From NCBI GenBank assembly GCA_022072225.1, contig JAJVIC010000001.1, positions 62,001 to 126,000 on the forward strand: 64,000 nt of DNA. Reading direction: 5' to 3'. Shown piece by piece: positions 45,833 to 54,199 of the stretch. Position numbers and translations under genes: made by a program. The notes under the pieces were generated by a model. It saw only the letters and a list, made by a program, of their open reading frames with translations. It was not told where the DNA came from and ran no database searches. Numbering within the stretch: position 1 is the stretch's first letter; every line of letters starts with the position of its first letter. Source of the DNA: Bacteroidia bacterium. GTDB taxonomy: Bacteria > Bacteroidota > Bacteroidia > SXHM01.

Positions 45833-47140
45833 TTACTGAGCCTTAACAAAAAGATAATAAGCTGCGAAAGCAACAGCCATTAAGCCAAAGAAAATGGCTG
45901 CAAGCATGGGATTATAAACCGACATGCTGATGATAGCAATAACGGCAATGACTAATGCAATGGTTGGAAACAGCGGATAGTAAGGAGCTTTAAACGGTCG
46001 TTCCAGTTCGGGCATTTTTCTTTTTAACTCAAAATACGAGAGCATGGAAAGTATGTAAAGCGAGAGCGCACCAAAGGTTGCAATGGTAATAATATCACCT
46101 GTTTTGCCGGTGAAGAGTGCAATAATACCAACCACCATATTAAAGACAAGAGCTGCAGCAGGTGTTTTAAATCGCGGATTTATCTTTCCAAGAAAGGATG
46201 GTGCGTTTCCTGATTTTCCGAATTCATAGGTAGCTCTTCCAGCCGCTAAAAGCAAGCCATTGAATGAAGCCACAAAACCAAACAAGCCAATCCAGATGAG
46301 CAAATGATAAAATACATCGCTGATAGCAGGAATATGGCGAACAGCCATTGGCAAAGGCGAATCGGATGCAGTTCCGTCTTCATTAAAAACAACAGCTTCC
46401 CAACCGGCTACGCCAACGGCTGAACTGAACGTGAGTGTTGCAAGCACTGCCAGCGTAAACATAGCCGATGCAAAACCGATGGTAATGTTTTTTTGCGGAT
46501 TAATGGTTTCTTCTGCAACGTTGGCAATGCCTTCCAGACCAAGAAAAAACCAGATGGCAAAAGGTATTGCCATAAAAATTCCTTCCACACCGTTGGGAAA
46601 ATTGTTAAGTGTAAGGTTCTCAAATTTAAAATGAGGAAGTGTAAATCCGGAGAAAATAAGCAACTCAACAACGGCTACAATGGTGATGAATAACTCAAAC
46701 GATGCCGATGCTTTTACCCCCAGAATATTTAACAGCGTGAAGGCAAAATAGCAGAATACCGCAACTCCTGTAACAGGCAACTCAGGAAAAAGCAAATGGA
46801 AATAAGCCCCGATACCAAAGGCAATAGCAGGCGGAGCAAAAACAAATTCAATGATTTGTGCCATGCCCGCAACAAAGCCTAATTGTTTGCCTAATGCTTT
46901 GTCGGCATAGTCAAACGCGCCACCTGCTTTGGGAATGGCACAGGCCAATTCTGTGTAGCATAACGAGAAGGTGATGTACATCAACATGATAAAAAACGTT
47001 GCTATTCCCAAGCCAAGCGTTCCGCCTTTTTCCAAACCGAGGTTCCACCCGAAATACATTCCGGAGATTACGTACCCAACGCCAAGCCCCCATAACATAA
47101 GAGGTCCGAGTGAGCGTTCAAGTTTTACCTGTTCGTGCAT
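45833..47140 (-). CDS. APC-superfamily permease, ethanolamine-permease-like
   Basis: 435 residues with about 12 membrane helices. The N-terminus GLGVGYVISGMYFGWNLGLEKGG matches the ethanolamine/amino-acid permease branch of the APC superfamily, with TELACAIPKAGGAFDYADKALG and EFVFAPPAIAFGIGAYF following. It imports an amino acid or amine with a cation. No ethanolamine-lyase genes are near, so the substrate is uncertain. Same strand as TamL upstream (11 bp gap). Confidence 0.85.
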   Translation of the reverse strand: MHEQVKLERSLGPLMLWGLGVGYVISGMYFGWNLGLEKGGTLGLGIATFFIMLMYITFSLCYTELACAIPKAGGAFDYADKALGKQLGFVAGMAQIIEFVFAPPAIAFGIGAYFHLLFPELPVTGVAVFCYFAFTLLNILGVKASASFELFITIVAVVELLIFSGFTLPHFKFENLTLNNFPNGVEGIFMAIPFAIWFFLGLEGIANVAEETINPQKNITIGFASAMFTLAVLATLTFSSAVGVAGWEAVVFNEDGTASDSPLPMAVRHIPAISDVFYHLLIWIGLFGFVASFNGLLLAAGRATYEFGKSGNAPSFLGKINPRFKTPAAALVFNMVVGIIALFTGKTGDIITIATFGALSLYILSMLSYFELKRKMPELERPFKAPYYPLFPTIALVIAVIAIISMSVYNPMLAAIFFGLMAVAFAAYYLFVKAQ

Positions 47141-47151
47141 AGTGTTATTTT

Positions 47152-49587
47152 TTAGAACGGATAACCGATACCTAAATTGAAAACTACTTTTTTCATCATC
47201 AGCGGTTCATTAACTCCAATCCAGCGTTGGTTATCTGCTTCGGGTTTGCCGGGATCGTAGATGGGATAAGCTCCGTCTAAACGAATGATGAAAAAGTTAA
47301 AGTCAAGACGGGCTCCAATACCGGCACCTATAGCAATTTCTTTAAACAGTCTTGGCCATTCCATTTCCGCGCCCGGACGGTTGACATCTTTGTGAACTAA
47401 CCAAATATTTCCGGCATCGGCAAATACAGCCATTTTAAAATACTTGTAAATATCAAAGCGATATTCGGCATTCATTTCCAGACGCATGTCGCCAAACTGG
47501 TCAATAGTAGTGTGCAACTCATTAGGGTACGAGCCCGGACCAAGCCTGCGCGCACGCCATGCACGAATTCCGTTTGCTCCACCACCAAAAAAGCTGGCTT
47601 CGTAAGGAAGTACTGAAAGATTTCCATAAGGCATTCCCCGTCCGGCAGCAAAACGCAAAACAAAGGTGCTGCGTTTATTAATGGCAAAGTAGCGCCTTAA
47701 ATCAAAGTCGAATTTCAGGTATTGAGCAAAGGGTGTATTGAATACCATGTAGCTTCCGTTTTCATTTTGTTTGGCTCCTGCCAGTTTGCTTATCAGCCAG
47801 GGAAGGTTTCCCGAGAACTCAACGGTACCTCTTATGAACCAGAAGTTTTGCAGTTTGTTTACATCCTGATTATTGAAAATGTAAGAGTAAACCCCCGAAC
47901 TGGTAATGTGCGATATAAAAGTGTTTTTGAGCAGCTGGTCGTTAATGCCGCTTATTCTCTCTTTAAAAGCAGCACTTTGTTTCTCGGGAGGAATGCTTAC
48001 AAAGTTAAGTTCAATGGGGTTGGCAATCCAACGCTTTTGAGCCGTTTCGCGCCAGTCGTAACCAAAGGTAGTGCGAAAGATAGTGCGTGTAAAATCCGGA
48101 CGCTTTTGGAAATCATACGCCAGGCGGAACTTAGTTTGCGGGCGGAAGTATCTTGAAATTTTGGTGATTTTAAACGGAAACAAAAATCGTGGAAGTGTAA
48201 GCGTAGCCTCAGGCCCTATTTGCAGCGTATTGAAAATGGGTGTCTTTGTATCATCGTCATCATTAAAAACAACCTGCGATTCCAAACCGCCTTTTATACG
48301 TAACTCAAAGGTTTCGGCCCCTTTGAAAATGTTTTTGTTCTGGTAAATGACATCGGCAAACAGACCGGGAAATCCGCCTGTGTTGGTTCCCTGCGCCTCA
48401 AATGAAAACGACTGGCGCGGAGCAGGAGTAAGTTGTATGTTGCAATCCAACAAGTCGTTCTCTTTTTCTTCGAACTGAATGTTGATGAACTTGTAAATTT
48501 TTAAACTTGAAAGCTGACGATAAGTATTTTCAAGGTCGCGCGCAATATAGGGGCGGCCTGCTTTGAAGAATATCGAGTTCATCAATATCTTAGGATCTAT
48601 CGTCCATTTTTTGCGGTAGGCAAGCCTGTATTTGTTATACACCAGCGTATCGTAAGGCACAACGGAGGAGCTTTTAGGATAATACTCAGTATTGATAAAC
48701 ACTTTTCCTATTCTGTAGGGGCGAAATTCTTTAGGGCTGTTGGTAGTATCAGGCCGGCCGAAATCTTTTTCAGAGTTGCTTCTTATCAGGAGCGTAACTT
48801 CTGCTTCGCGGTTACCAAGCGTAGTGTCGGCACGAAAAACTATGTTCTCGGAAGTAAAAAAATAAAAGCCTCGGTTTTTCAGTTCTTTGGTAATGCGCTC
48901 GCGCTCTTGCTGCAATATGTCCACATCGTAATTCATGCCGGGCTTCAGCAAGGTGTTGGGCTTGTCGGTATCGGATATGATGCGATTTAATTCGGGATTG
49001 TAAATAGAGTACACAAAGTTTTTTACTGTGTATGGAAGGTGCGGTTTTATGTAATACGTTACCCGGGCTTTTTTGTGTTTATACTCAACACTGTCCGTAA
49101 TTTCTGCATTAAAAAAACCTTTGTTTTTCAGGTAAATTTCAAATTGTTTGCGGGTGCTTTGGGTTAACATGCTGTCTAACACAACGGGTGCTTCGCCAAT
49201 ACTCAGCATCCACTCGCCAAAGCTTCTGCGCGCGTCTTTAGGTTCTTTGTTTTTGGCTACACGCTTTTCGTTTTTTTTATTTCGTTTTTCTTTCAGTTCT
49301 TTTTTGCGGGCTTCTACTTTATCAAGGTTTACCAGATTATAAACCCAAAGGTGAAAGCGCACAAAGCCCAGTATTTTCCGGTTTGGTTTCTGGCGAATGT
49401 ATTTGGAGAGGTCTTCTTTATTGACTTTGCCGCTGTCAACCTCTATTTTGTTTTTTACCAGCAGAAATTCTTTGTCGTTGAGTTTGCGGGTGGCTCCGCA
49501 GGATGAAAACAGCAAATAGGAAGCAAGAAGTAAGAAGCAGGATGCAGGACGCAGACGAGAATTATTTTCCAATTTCTTATAACTCAT
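47152..49587 (-). CDS. tamL: TamL-type lipoprotein, Omp85/BamA-TamA family
   Basis: 811 residues. It has a lipoprotein signal peptide ending L-F-S-S-C-G (Cys near 30), POTRA-like repeats (about 35-430) and a 16-stranded Omp85 barrel with GGGANGIRAWRARRLGPGSYP (about 680) and a terminal Phe (GIGYPF). Lipidated TamA homologues called TamL are a Bacteroidota trait; they work with TamB in outer-membrane assembly. No tamB is in the window. The codons for residues about 14-23 of the signal peptide, and the start codon itself, lie in two heptamer arrays. It is divergent from the TrmH gene. Confidence 0.9.
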   Translation of the reverse strand: MSYKKLENNSRLRPASCFLLLASYLLFSSCGATRKLNDKEFLLVKNKIEVDSGKVNKEDLSKYIRQKPNRKILGFVRFHLWVYNLVNLDKVEARKKELKEKRNKKNEKRVAKNKEPKDARRSFGEWMLSIGEAPVVLDSMLTQSTRKQFEIYLKNKGFFNAEITDSVEYKHKKARVTYYIKPHLPYTVKNFVYSIYNPELNRIISDTDKPNTLLKPGMNYDVDILQQERERITKELKNRGFYFFTSENIVFRADTTLGNREAEVTLLIRSNSEKDFGRPDTTNSPKEFRPYRIGKVFINTEYYPKSSSVVPYDTLVYNKYRLAYRKKWTIDPKILMNSIFFKAGRPYIARDLENTYRQLSSLKIYKFINIQFEEKENDLLDCNIQLTPAPRQSFSFEAQGTNTGGFPGLFADVIYQNKNIFKGAETFELRIKGGLESQVVFNDDDDTKTPIFNTLQIGPEATLTLPRFLFPFKITKISRYFRPQTKFRLAYDFQKRPDFTRTIFRTTFGYDWRETAQKRWIANPIELNFVSIPPEKQSAAFKERISGINDQLLKNTFISHITSSGVYSYIFNNQDVNKLQNFWFIRGTVEFSGNLPWLISKLAGAKQNENGSYMVFNTPFAQYLKFDFDLRRYFAINKRSTFVLRFAAGRGMPYGNLSVLPYEASFFGGGANGIRAWRARRLGPGSYPNELHTTIDQFGDMRLEMNAEYRFDIYKYFKMAVFADAGNIWLVHKDVNRPGAEMEWPRLFKEIAIGAGIGARLDFNFFIIRLDGAYPIYDPGKPEADNQRWIGVNEPLMMKKVVFNLGIGYPF
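49519..49548. repeat. Heptamer tandem array in the TamL signal peptide
   Basis: Four 7-bp units plus two bases: GGAAGCA, AGAAGTA, AGAAGCA, GGATGCA, GG. On the minus strand they encode the signal-peptide core P-A-S-C-F-L-L-L-A-S. Confidence 0.85.
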
Positions 49588-49611
49588 AACTTATAACCCA
49601 TAACTGATACC
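49577..49611. repeat. Heptamer tandem array over the TamL start codon
   Basis: Five 7-bp units: TTATAAC, TCATAAC, TTATAAC, CCATAAC, TGATACC. The minus-strand start codon (49585-49587) falls in the second unit, so the array forms both the leader end and the first codons M-S-Y-K. Confidence 0.85.
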
Positions 49612-49635
49612 CACACAACAATCAGCCCAAAAGTA

Positions 49636-49643
49636 TAGCTTTG
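49636..49643 (+). promoter_or_regulatory. Possible -7 box right before the TrmH start
   Basis: TAGCTTTG fits TAnnTTTG but ends 4 bp before GTG 49648, which would make the transcript leaderless. No -33 box is visible. Confidence 0.3.
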
Positions 49644-49647
49644 CGCT

Positions 49648-50469
49648 GTGCTGACCAATTCACAAATTAAACATATTGTTTCGCTCCGGCAAAAGAAGTT
49701 CCGTATGGAACATCAACAGTTCGTTGTTGAAGGCGTAAAGGTGGTGAAGGAGTTGCTGGCATCGCCCTGCAAAGTAGATGCTATTTATTGTTTGGAAGAA
49801 TACAGGGCTGAATTATTATTGCTTCTCGCTGACAACACTAACTCGCTCATCCCGCCACTGGCGGGATGCCGTGCTCGAAGTGACAAGCACCCCGAACCGG
49901 AAACTATTACAGAACAGCAATTGCAAAAAATAAGCAACCTTGAAACACCCAATAAGGTGTTGGCGGTTGCCACACTTCCGCAATCACCATTTAGTTTTCA
50001 CCAAGTAAAAGATAAACTTGCGCTTGCTTTAGATACCATCAACGATCCGGGAAACCTGGGCACTATTATCCGTACGGCTGCATGGTTTGGTATTGATACC
50101 ATCATTTGCTCGCCCAACACTGCCGATGCATGGAACCCGAAAGCGGTGCAGGCTACCATGGGTGCACTGTTCAGAACCAATGTTGTGTATGCCGATTTAA
50201 AAAAAATAGTGGAAGAATATAACAACGCTCATGTTCCTGTTTATGCTACCACGCTTGACGGAACGGATATTTACAAAACAACCTTATCACCCAATGGTTT
50301 GATTGTTATCGGCAGTGAAAGCCATGGTGTTTCGCCTGAGTTGCTGGCACTGATTAACAATAAACTTCTTATTCCTTCTTTCTCATCCGGTGCTGCCGAA
50401 TCGCTGAACGCTGCGGTGGCTGCGGGGGTGGTGTGTTCGGAGTTTAAGAGAGGAGTGCATAGACGGTAG
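49648..50469 (+). CDS. TrmH/SpoU-family RNA 2'-O-methyltransferase
   Basis: 273 residues from a GTG start; the N-terminus QIKHIVSLRQKKFRMEHQQFVVEG is the substrate-binding domain of this family. SPOUT knot motifs: LDTINDPGNLGTIIRTAAWFG (about 131), IVIGSESHGVSPEL (about 221) and IPSFSSGAAESLNAAVAAGV at the end. It methylates a ribose in rRNA or tRNA; the target is unknown. Residues about 68-78 (S-L-I-P-P-L-A-G-C-R-A) are an in-frame insertion encoded by a palindromic repeat, in the linker between domains. Its stop codon lies in the heptamer array at 50466. Confidence 0.92.
   Translation: MLTNSQIKHIVSLRQKKFRMEHQQFVVEGVKVVKELLASPCKVDAIYCLEEYRAELLLLLADNTNSLIPPLAGCRARSDKHPEPETITEQQLQKISNLETPNKVLAVATLPQSPFSFHQVKDKLALALDTINDPGNLGTIIRTAAWFGIDTIICSPNTADAWNPKAVQATMGALFRTNVVYADLKKIVEEYNNAHVPVYATTLDGTDIYKTTLSPNGLIVIGSESHGVSPELLALINNKLLIPSFSSGAAESLNAAVAAGVVCSEFKRGVHRR
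49848..49868. repeat. Palindromic repeat inserted in the TrmH coding region
   Basis: CATCCCGCC-ACT-GGCGGGATG, a perfect 9-bp stem with a 3-base loop, in frame within the gene. The sequence type is a dispersed Bacteroidota palindrome; the encoded residues fall in a poorly conserved linker. Confidence 0.75.
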
Positions 50470-50516
50470 TCCATAGTCCATAGTCCACGGTCGATAGTCC
50501 ACGGACTATGGACTAT
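50466..50516. repeat. Heptamer array supplying stop codons of two convergent genes
   Basis: Seven consecutive 7-bp units: GTAGTCC, ATAGTCC, ATAGTCC, ACGGTCG, ATAGTCC, ACGGACT, ATGGACT, then AT. The arms 50473-50486 and 50503-50516 are perfect complements, so it can form a hairpin. The TrmH stop TAG is at 50467-50469 and the minus-strand stop of the next gene at 50516-50518. Confidence 0.85.
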
Positions 50517-51886
50517 CATTCTTTCACAAACTTTTTACTTATTACTTCTGTGCCGTTAGTAAGGCTTAGGAAGTAGATGCCTGAATTGAGGGAAGAAATA
50601 TCGAATATCGAATATCGAACATCGAATGTCGAATTTGTAACCAACTGTCCTTGTGCGTTGTGGATTTGTAGTTGTGCGTTCTTTAGGTTTAGGTCGGTAT
50701 TAATTGTTAAGGTGTTGGTGGCGGGGTTGGGGTAGAGGGTAAGGTTTGTTCTATTGTCAACTTCTGTAATACTTAGCATATAATCATAGTAATAATCAGT
50801 GGTGTAGTTGTTTTCAAGATTTTCACCGTTTTGAAACAGCAGATTAAGAATGTTGCTGTTATCGTCAAACTCATAGCTGTATTTGTTTGCAATGTGCCAG
50901 ATGTTTTCTGTCATATACTCAGACAATGAACTTGTTAAATTGTTATTTGCATCGTATGTATAAGTCCCTCTTCCATCAGGCACCCAAATTGTATCGTAAA
51001 ATGATTCTCTCAAATTACTGAGTTGATTATTTTGTAAATCATAAGTATAAAGAAACCGGAAATTGTCGAGCCATATTGAATCAGCCCAGAATTGATATAA
51101 CTCAAGTATTTTATTATTGTTGTTATCATAACTGTAGATATATCTGTCGCCATTAAGCCAAATGGTATCGTTCCACATATAGTTGGTATATCCTGTTGTA
51201 AGATTATTTACATCATAAGTGTAGGTGGACATGTGATGGTTTACCCATGCGTTGTTTATCCAATGCTGACCAATCAGGCTGGTTTTATTGTTGTTGTTAT
51301 CATAAGTATATAAATCCAAAGTACTGTTTACCCATTCTGTTCCGGTAGCTGCTCTAGTTAACATGCTTATCTTGTTTCCATTAGTGTCATACGTAATGTA
51401 AGTCTGTGAACCTGTGAAAAAGGTGTCTGTTCCTGAAACATATTCTGTAAACACTAGATTATTGTTAAGGTCATAATCTAAAGTGTATTCGCTGTCTGTA
51501 GTCCAGCTTCCGTTGTTCCAGCTTTGTGTTGTTTTAGATAAAAGATTGCCATTGGGGCTGTGATTATAAACCTGACGGAATGAATTTATCCAAACACTGT
51601 CTTGCCATACTTCGCGAAAATCCATTGCAAGATGATGATTTGCATCACGACTTAAATTTTGTCTGAAACGATTGAGCCAATTGTTGTTTTCCCACCATAT
51701 TTCAATATGGGTAATAAGTTCTCCATCGGTATTGTATTGATAAATTTCTTTGCGGTTGTATTCCCATTCATTGGTGGAACTATTCCAGTTCCATGTATAA
51801 GTACTGTCGAGCAGGCTTTCTTGTGCAAAACTATTGAAGGTAAACAGGACAGCAAGCAGAAGCAGAAGCAGAATATGTTTTTTCAT
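50516..51886 (-). CDS. T9SS-exported Asn/Tyr-rich repeat protein
   Basis: 456 residues with signal peptide MKKHILLLLLLAVLFTFNSFAQ. Residues about 30-370 are imperfect repeats of about 37 residues with YTYDxNNNxxSxxxxxWxxxxWxNxxR, resembling YD-like/wall-binding beta repeats. The C-terminus is a T9SS type A sorting domain (LYPNPATNTLTIN...LNSGIYFLSLTNG...KKFVKE). Within it, S-T-F-D-V-R-Y-S-I-F-D-I is encoded by a heptamer array. It is convergent with the TrmH gene. Function unknown; cell-surface or secreted location expected. Confidence 0.85.
   Translation of the reverse strand: MKKHILLLLLLAVLFTFNSFAQESLLDSTYTWNWNSSTNEWEYNRKEIYQYNTDGELITHIEIWWENNNWLNRFRQNLSRDANHHLAMDFREVWQDSVWINSFRQVYNHSPNGNLLSKTTQSWNNGSWTTDSEYTLDYDLNNNLVFTEYVSGTDTFFTGSQTYITYDTNGNKISMLTRAATGTEWVNSTLDLYTYDNNNNKTSLIGQHWINNAWVNHHMSTYTYDVNNLTTGYTNYMWNDTIWLNGDRYIYSYDNNNNKILELYQFWADSIWLDNFRFLYTYDLQNNQLSNLRESFYDTIWVPDGRGTYTYDANNNLTSSLSEYMTENIWHIANKYSYEFDDNSNILNLLFQNGENLENNYTTDYYYDYMLSITEVDNRTNLTLYPNPATNTLTINTDLNLKNAQLQIHNAQGQLVTNSTFDVRYSIFDISSLNSGIYFLSLTNGTEVISKKFVKE
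50598..50636. repeat. Heptamer array inside a T9SS sorting domain
   Basis: Five 7-bp units: ATATCGA, ATATCGA, ATATCGA, ACATCGA, ATGTCGA, then ATTT. It encodes about residues 417-429 of the T9SS protein at 50516-51886, between the conserved first and second blocks of the sorting domain. Confidence 0.85.
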
Positions 51887-52187
51887 TTGTGTTTTTTACA
51901 AATGTCAGACTTTGAGGTGCTACTACTGCACTAAATTTTGGCATTATTATACACTTCCAAAACGCTTTGCCTCTCTGCTCCTTTGCGGTAAAAACCTTAG
52001 TGAACCTCAGTGCTCTTAGTGCCTTAGTGGTAAAAACCTCCGAGCCTCAGCGGTAAAATACCATCCCCTTTTATGGAAATACTCTCCCCTTTGCATCTTT
52101 TTTACAGAGCACACAATAAATACCGAAATGCTCCGTTATCATACTAAGGTCTCATCATTTATTAATCCTTAAAAAAACAAACACACC
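51887..52187. other. Spacer with CCTTAGTGG-type repeats
   Basis: This 301-bp divergent spacer between the T9SS protein and TonB has no gene. About 51966-52060 is low-complexity sequence made of variants of CCTTAGTG and TGCGGTAAAAA. CCTTAGTGGTAAAAA at 52022-52036 is identical to 61337-61351. No promoter box was recognised. Confidence 0.7.
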
Positions 52188-53015
52188 ATGAAAATCAATT
52201 TAATCAGCGAGTGGAGTAATGTTGTTTCAAACGTGCGCAACAACATTGTTTTTGAACACCGCAACCAAGCCTATGGAGCTTATTTCATTCGCAGGGAGTA
52301 TCCGCGCACTATGTTCTTTTCTCTTTTTGTTACGGTGTCGGTAATAGCGTTGGGTGTAGCATCAGTTAAATTGTACAATTATCTTTCAGAGAAAATTATT
52401 GAAGTAGTTGTTCCAACCGTTGACGGGCCGGTCTTAACTACTATTGTTTGCGATTTTCCTGTAGAACTTCCGCCAACAAAAATGGATCAGCCAAAGTCAA
52501 CACCACCGCCCAAAGGTTCTGAGTTTGTTGCGCCTGTGGTAAGCGATGAAAAGGACACCATTACCGAAACGCAGCCATTCAATCCCGATTTAAAGCCCGG
52601 CAAGCCTGATGGAGTGGATACCGACACGCTCATTGAAATTCCCGATACCAAAGGAAAAGGAATTGGGACAATAGTAGCAGTTGATACAGCGGAAAAAATA
52701 ATTGACTTCCCCGATGTTAATCCTGAGTTTCCGGGTGGATTGAATAAGATGTATGATTTTATTTCAGACAAGCTTAAATATCCCAAAATGGAAAAGGATA
52801 ATGATATTACGGGTACCGTTTATATCGGGTTTGTAGTGGATAAAAGCGGCAAGATAAAAGATGTAACCATAGAGCGTGGTGTTAAGCATGGTCCCAATCT
52901 TGCCATTGAAGCGCAACGGGTAATTAATATGATGCCTGAATGGAAACCCGGTATGATAAAAGGTCAGCCCGTTTCAGTGCGTTACCACATACCCATAAAA
53001 TTTGTGTTGCAATAG
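52188..53015 (+). CDS. tonB: TonB-family energy transducer
   Basis: 275 residues. Residues about 1-38 are cytoplasmic (FEHRNQAYGAYFIRREYPRT), followed by one membrane helix (about 42-66), a Pro/Lys-rich periplasmic linker (LPPTKMDQPKSTPPPKG) and a C-terminal TonB domain (about 175-275; NPEFPGGLNKMYDFISDKLKYP, GTVYIGFVVDKSGKIKDVTIERGV, MPEWKPGMIKGQPVSVRYHIPIKF). TonB transfers energy from ExbBD to outer-membrane receptors such as that at 37438. No exbB/exbD is adjacent. A hairpin repeat follows. Confidence 0.93.
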   Translation: MKINLISEWSNVVSNVRNNIVFEHRNQAYGAYFIRREYPRTMFFSLFVTVSVIALGVASVKLYNYLSEKIIEVVVPTVDGPVLTTIVCDFPVELPPTKMDQPKSTPPPKGSEFVAPVVSDEKDTITETQPFNPDLKPGKPDGVDTDTLIEIPDTKGKGIGTIVAVDTAEKIIDFPDVNPEFPGGLNKMYDFISDKLKYPKMEKDNDITGTVYIGFVVDKSGKIKDVTIERGVKHGPNLAIEAQRVINMMPEWKPGMIKGQPVSVRYHIPIKFVLQ

Positions 53016-53028
53016 GAAATTTAGTTTA

Positions 53029-53124
53029 GCCACTAATTACACTAATTCCCGAGAATTTAACCAGTGCTAATTGGTGTAATTAGTGGCTTACAGATTTAAT
53101 CTGTGCAAATCTGTGTAATCTGTG
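53029..53124. repeat. Inverted repeat plus CACAGATT repeat, copy 2
   Basis: GCCACTAATTACACTAATT (53029-53047) pairs with AATTGGTGTAATTAGTGGC (53069-53087), one mismatch. It is followed at 53101-53124 by 24 bases identical to the right end of the purM-ddl repeat. It lies between convergent tonB and gpsA. Confidence 0.85.
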
Positions 53125-53137
53125 GCAAAAACTATAA

Positions 53138-54199
53138 TCACGAAAAATAATCCAGGTCGGTGCCAAGAGGGAGGTTCATCAGGTAATCAACTCCCTCTTT
53201 CACCGTCATTCCGCCAAACAAACATTTGTAAATAGTCTCGGTCATAGGGGCGCGGGTTTTCGCGCCATGAATAAAAGCATGGCTAACTCTGACGGTGTTT
53301 ACACCCTCGGCAACTTCGTCCATGCTACGCAGAATATCTTCAATCTTTTCGCCTTTTGCCAAACGGAAACCAACGGAAAAGTTACGGCTCTTTTCGCTCG
53401 AACAGGTGGCAATCAAATCACCTACTCCTGCCAACCCGAAAAAGGCTTTTGGTTCGCCCCCCATCAGTTTTCCTATGTGAACCATCTCTACCATTCCGCG
53501 GCTGATGAGCAACGCCCGCGCATTTTCTCCATAGCCTAATCCGCTCAGCGCGCCCGATGCAATGGCTATTACGTTTTTCAATACGCCCGCCAGCTCCACA
53601 CCTGTAATATCATGATTTCCGAATACCTGAAAGCGTTTGCTGCGCAGGGCGCGTTGTCCCTCGCGTATCACCTCGTCAAAGCGGCTTGCCACTACCGATG
53701 CCGCAGGATGACCTAAGGCTATTTCGCTCGCCAGGTTAGGCCCGGCAAGGCAACCTACGCGCATTACTTCAGTTTCCTGCAAAATAATCTCACTCATAGT
53801 GCGTATTATTTTGCGATTGATTTGTGATTTTTCGGTAAGTGTTTCGCCTTCTTTCAGGCGCACATCCAATCCTTTTGTGCCGTGAATTAAAATATGGTCG
53901 GGGCGCAGAAAAGGCGAGAATGTCTTTATCATTTCCCTGAAACTGGATGAAGAAACCACCGGAAAAATAAGTGTGCAGCGCGAGGTTATTTCTTCAATGC
54001 TTGAAGTTGGTTTTATGCGCTCGTTAATCTTTTGTCCGCGGTTCATGCGCTTTACCAGAATGTTGTCAGCAACCTCGGGTCTGCGGCTGTAAAGAATAAC
54101 ATCGCGGTTTTCGGCCAGAAGATTGGCTACGGCAGTACCAAATACACCAGCGCCAATAACGCCAACCGGAAATTTATCAGATGTATTTTGCGAGTCCAT
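53138..54199 (-). CDS. gpsA: Glycerol-3-phosphate dehydrogenase [NAD(P)+]
   Basis: 353 residues. It reduces dihydroxyacetone phosphate to sn-glycerol 3-phosphate, the backbone for phospholipids. The N-terminal Rossmann loop is VGVIGAGVFGTAVANLLA (about 12-29); also VGCLAGPNLASEIALGHPAA, GVELAGVLKNVIAIASGALSGLGYGENARALLISRG (catalytic Lys about 207) and GLAGVGDLIATCSSEKSRN. Its start overlaps the stop of the acyltransferase gene by 23 bp (54177-54199), which suggests translational coupling with the enzyme that uses its product. Confidence 0.95.
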   Translation of the reverse strand: MDSQNTSDKFPVGVIGAGVFGTAVANLLAENRDVILYSRRPEVADNILVKRMNRGQKINERIKPTSSIEEITSRCTLIFPVVSSSSFREMIKTFSPFLRPDHILIHGTKGLDVRLKEGETLTEKSQINRKIIRTMSEIILQETEVMRVGCLAGPNLASEIALGHPAASVVASRFDEVIREGQRALRSKRFQVFGNHDITGVELAGVLKNVIAIASGALSGLGYGENARALLISRGMVEMVHIGKLMGGEPKAFFGLAGVGDLIATCSSEKSRNFSVGFRLAKGEKIEDILRSMDEVAEGVNTVRVSHAFIHGAKTRAPMTETIYKCLFGGMTVKEGVDYLMNLPLGTDLDYFS

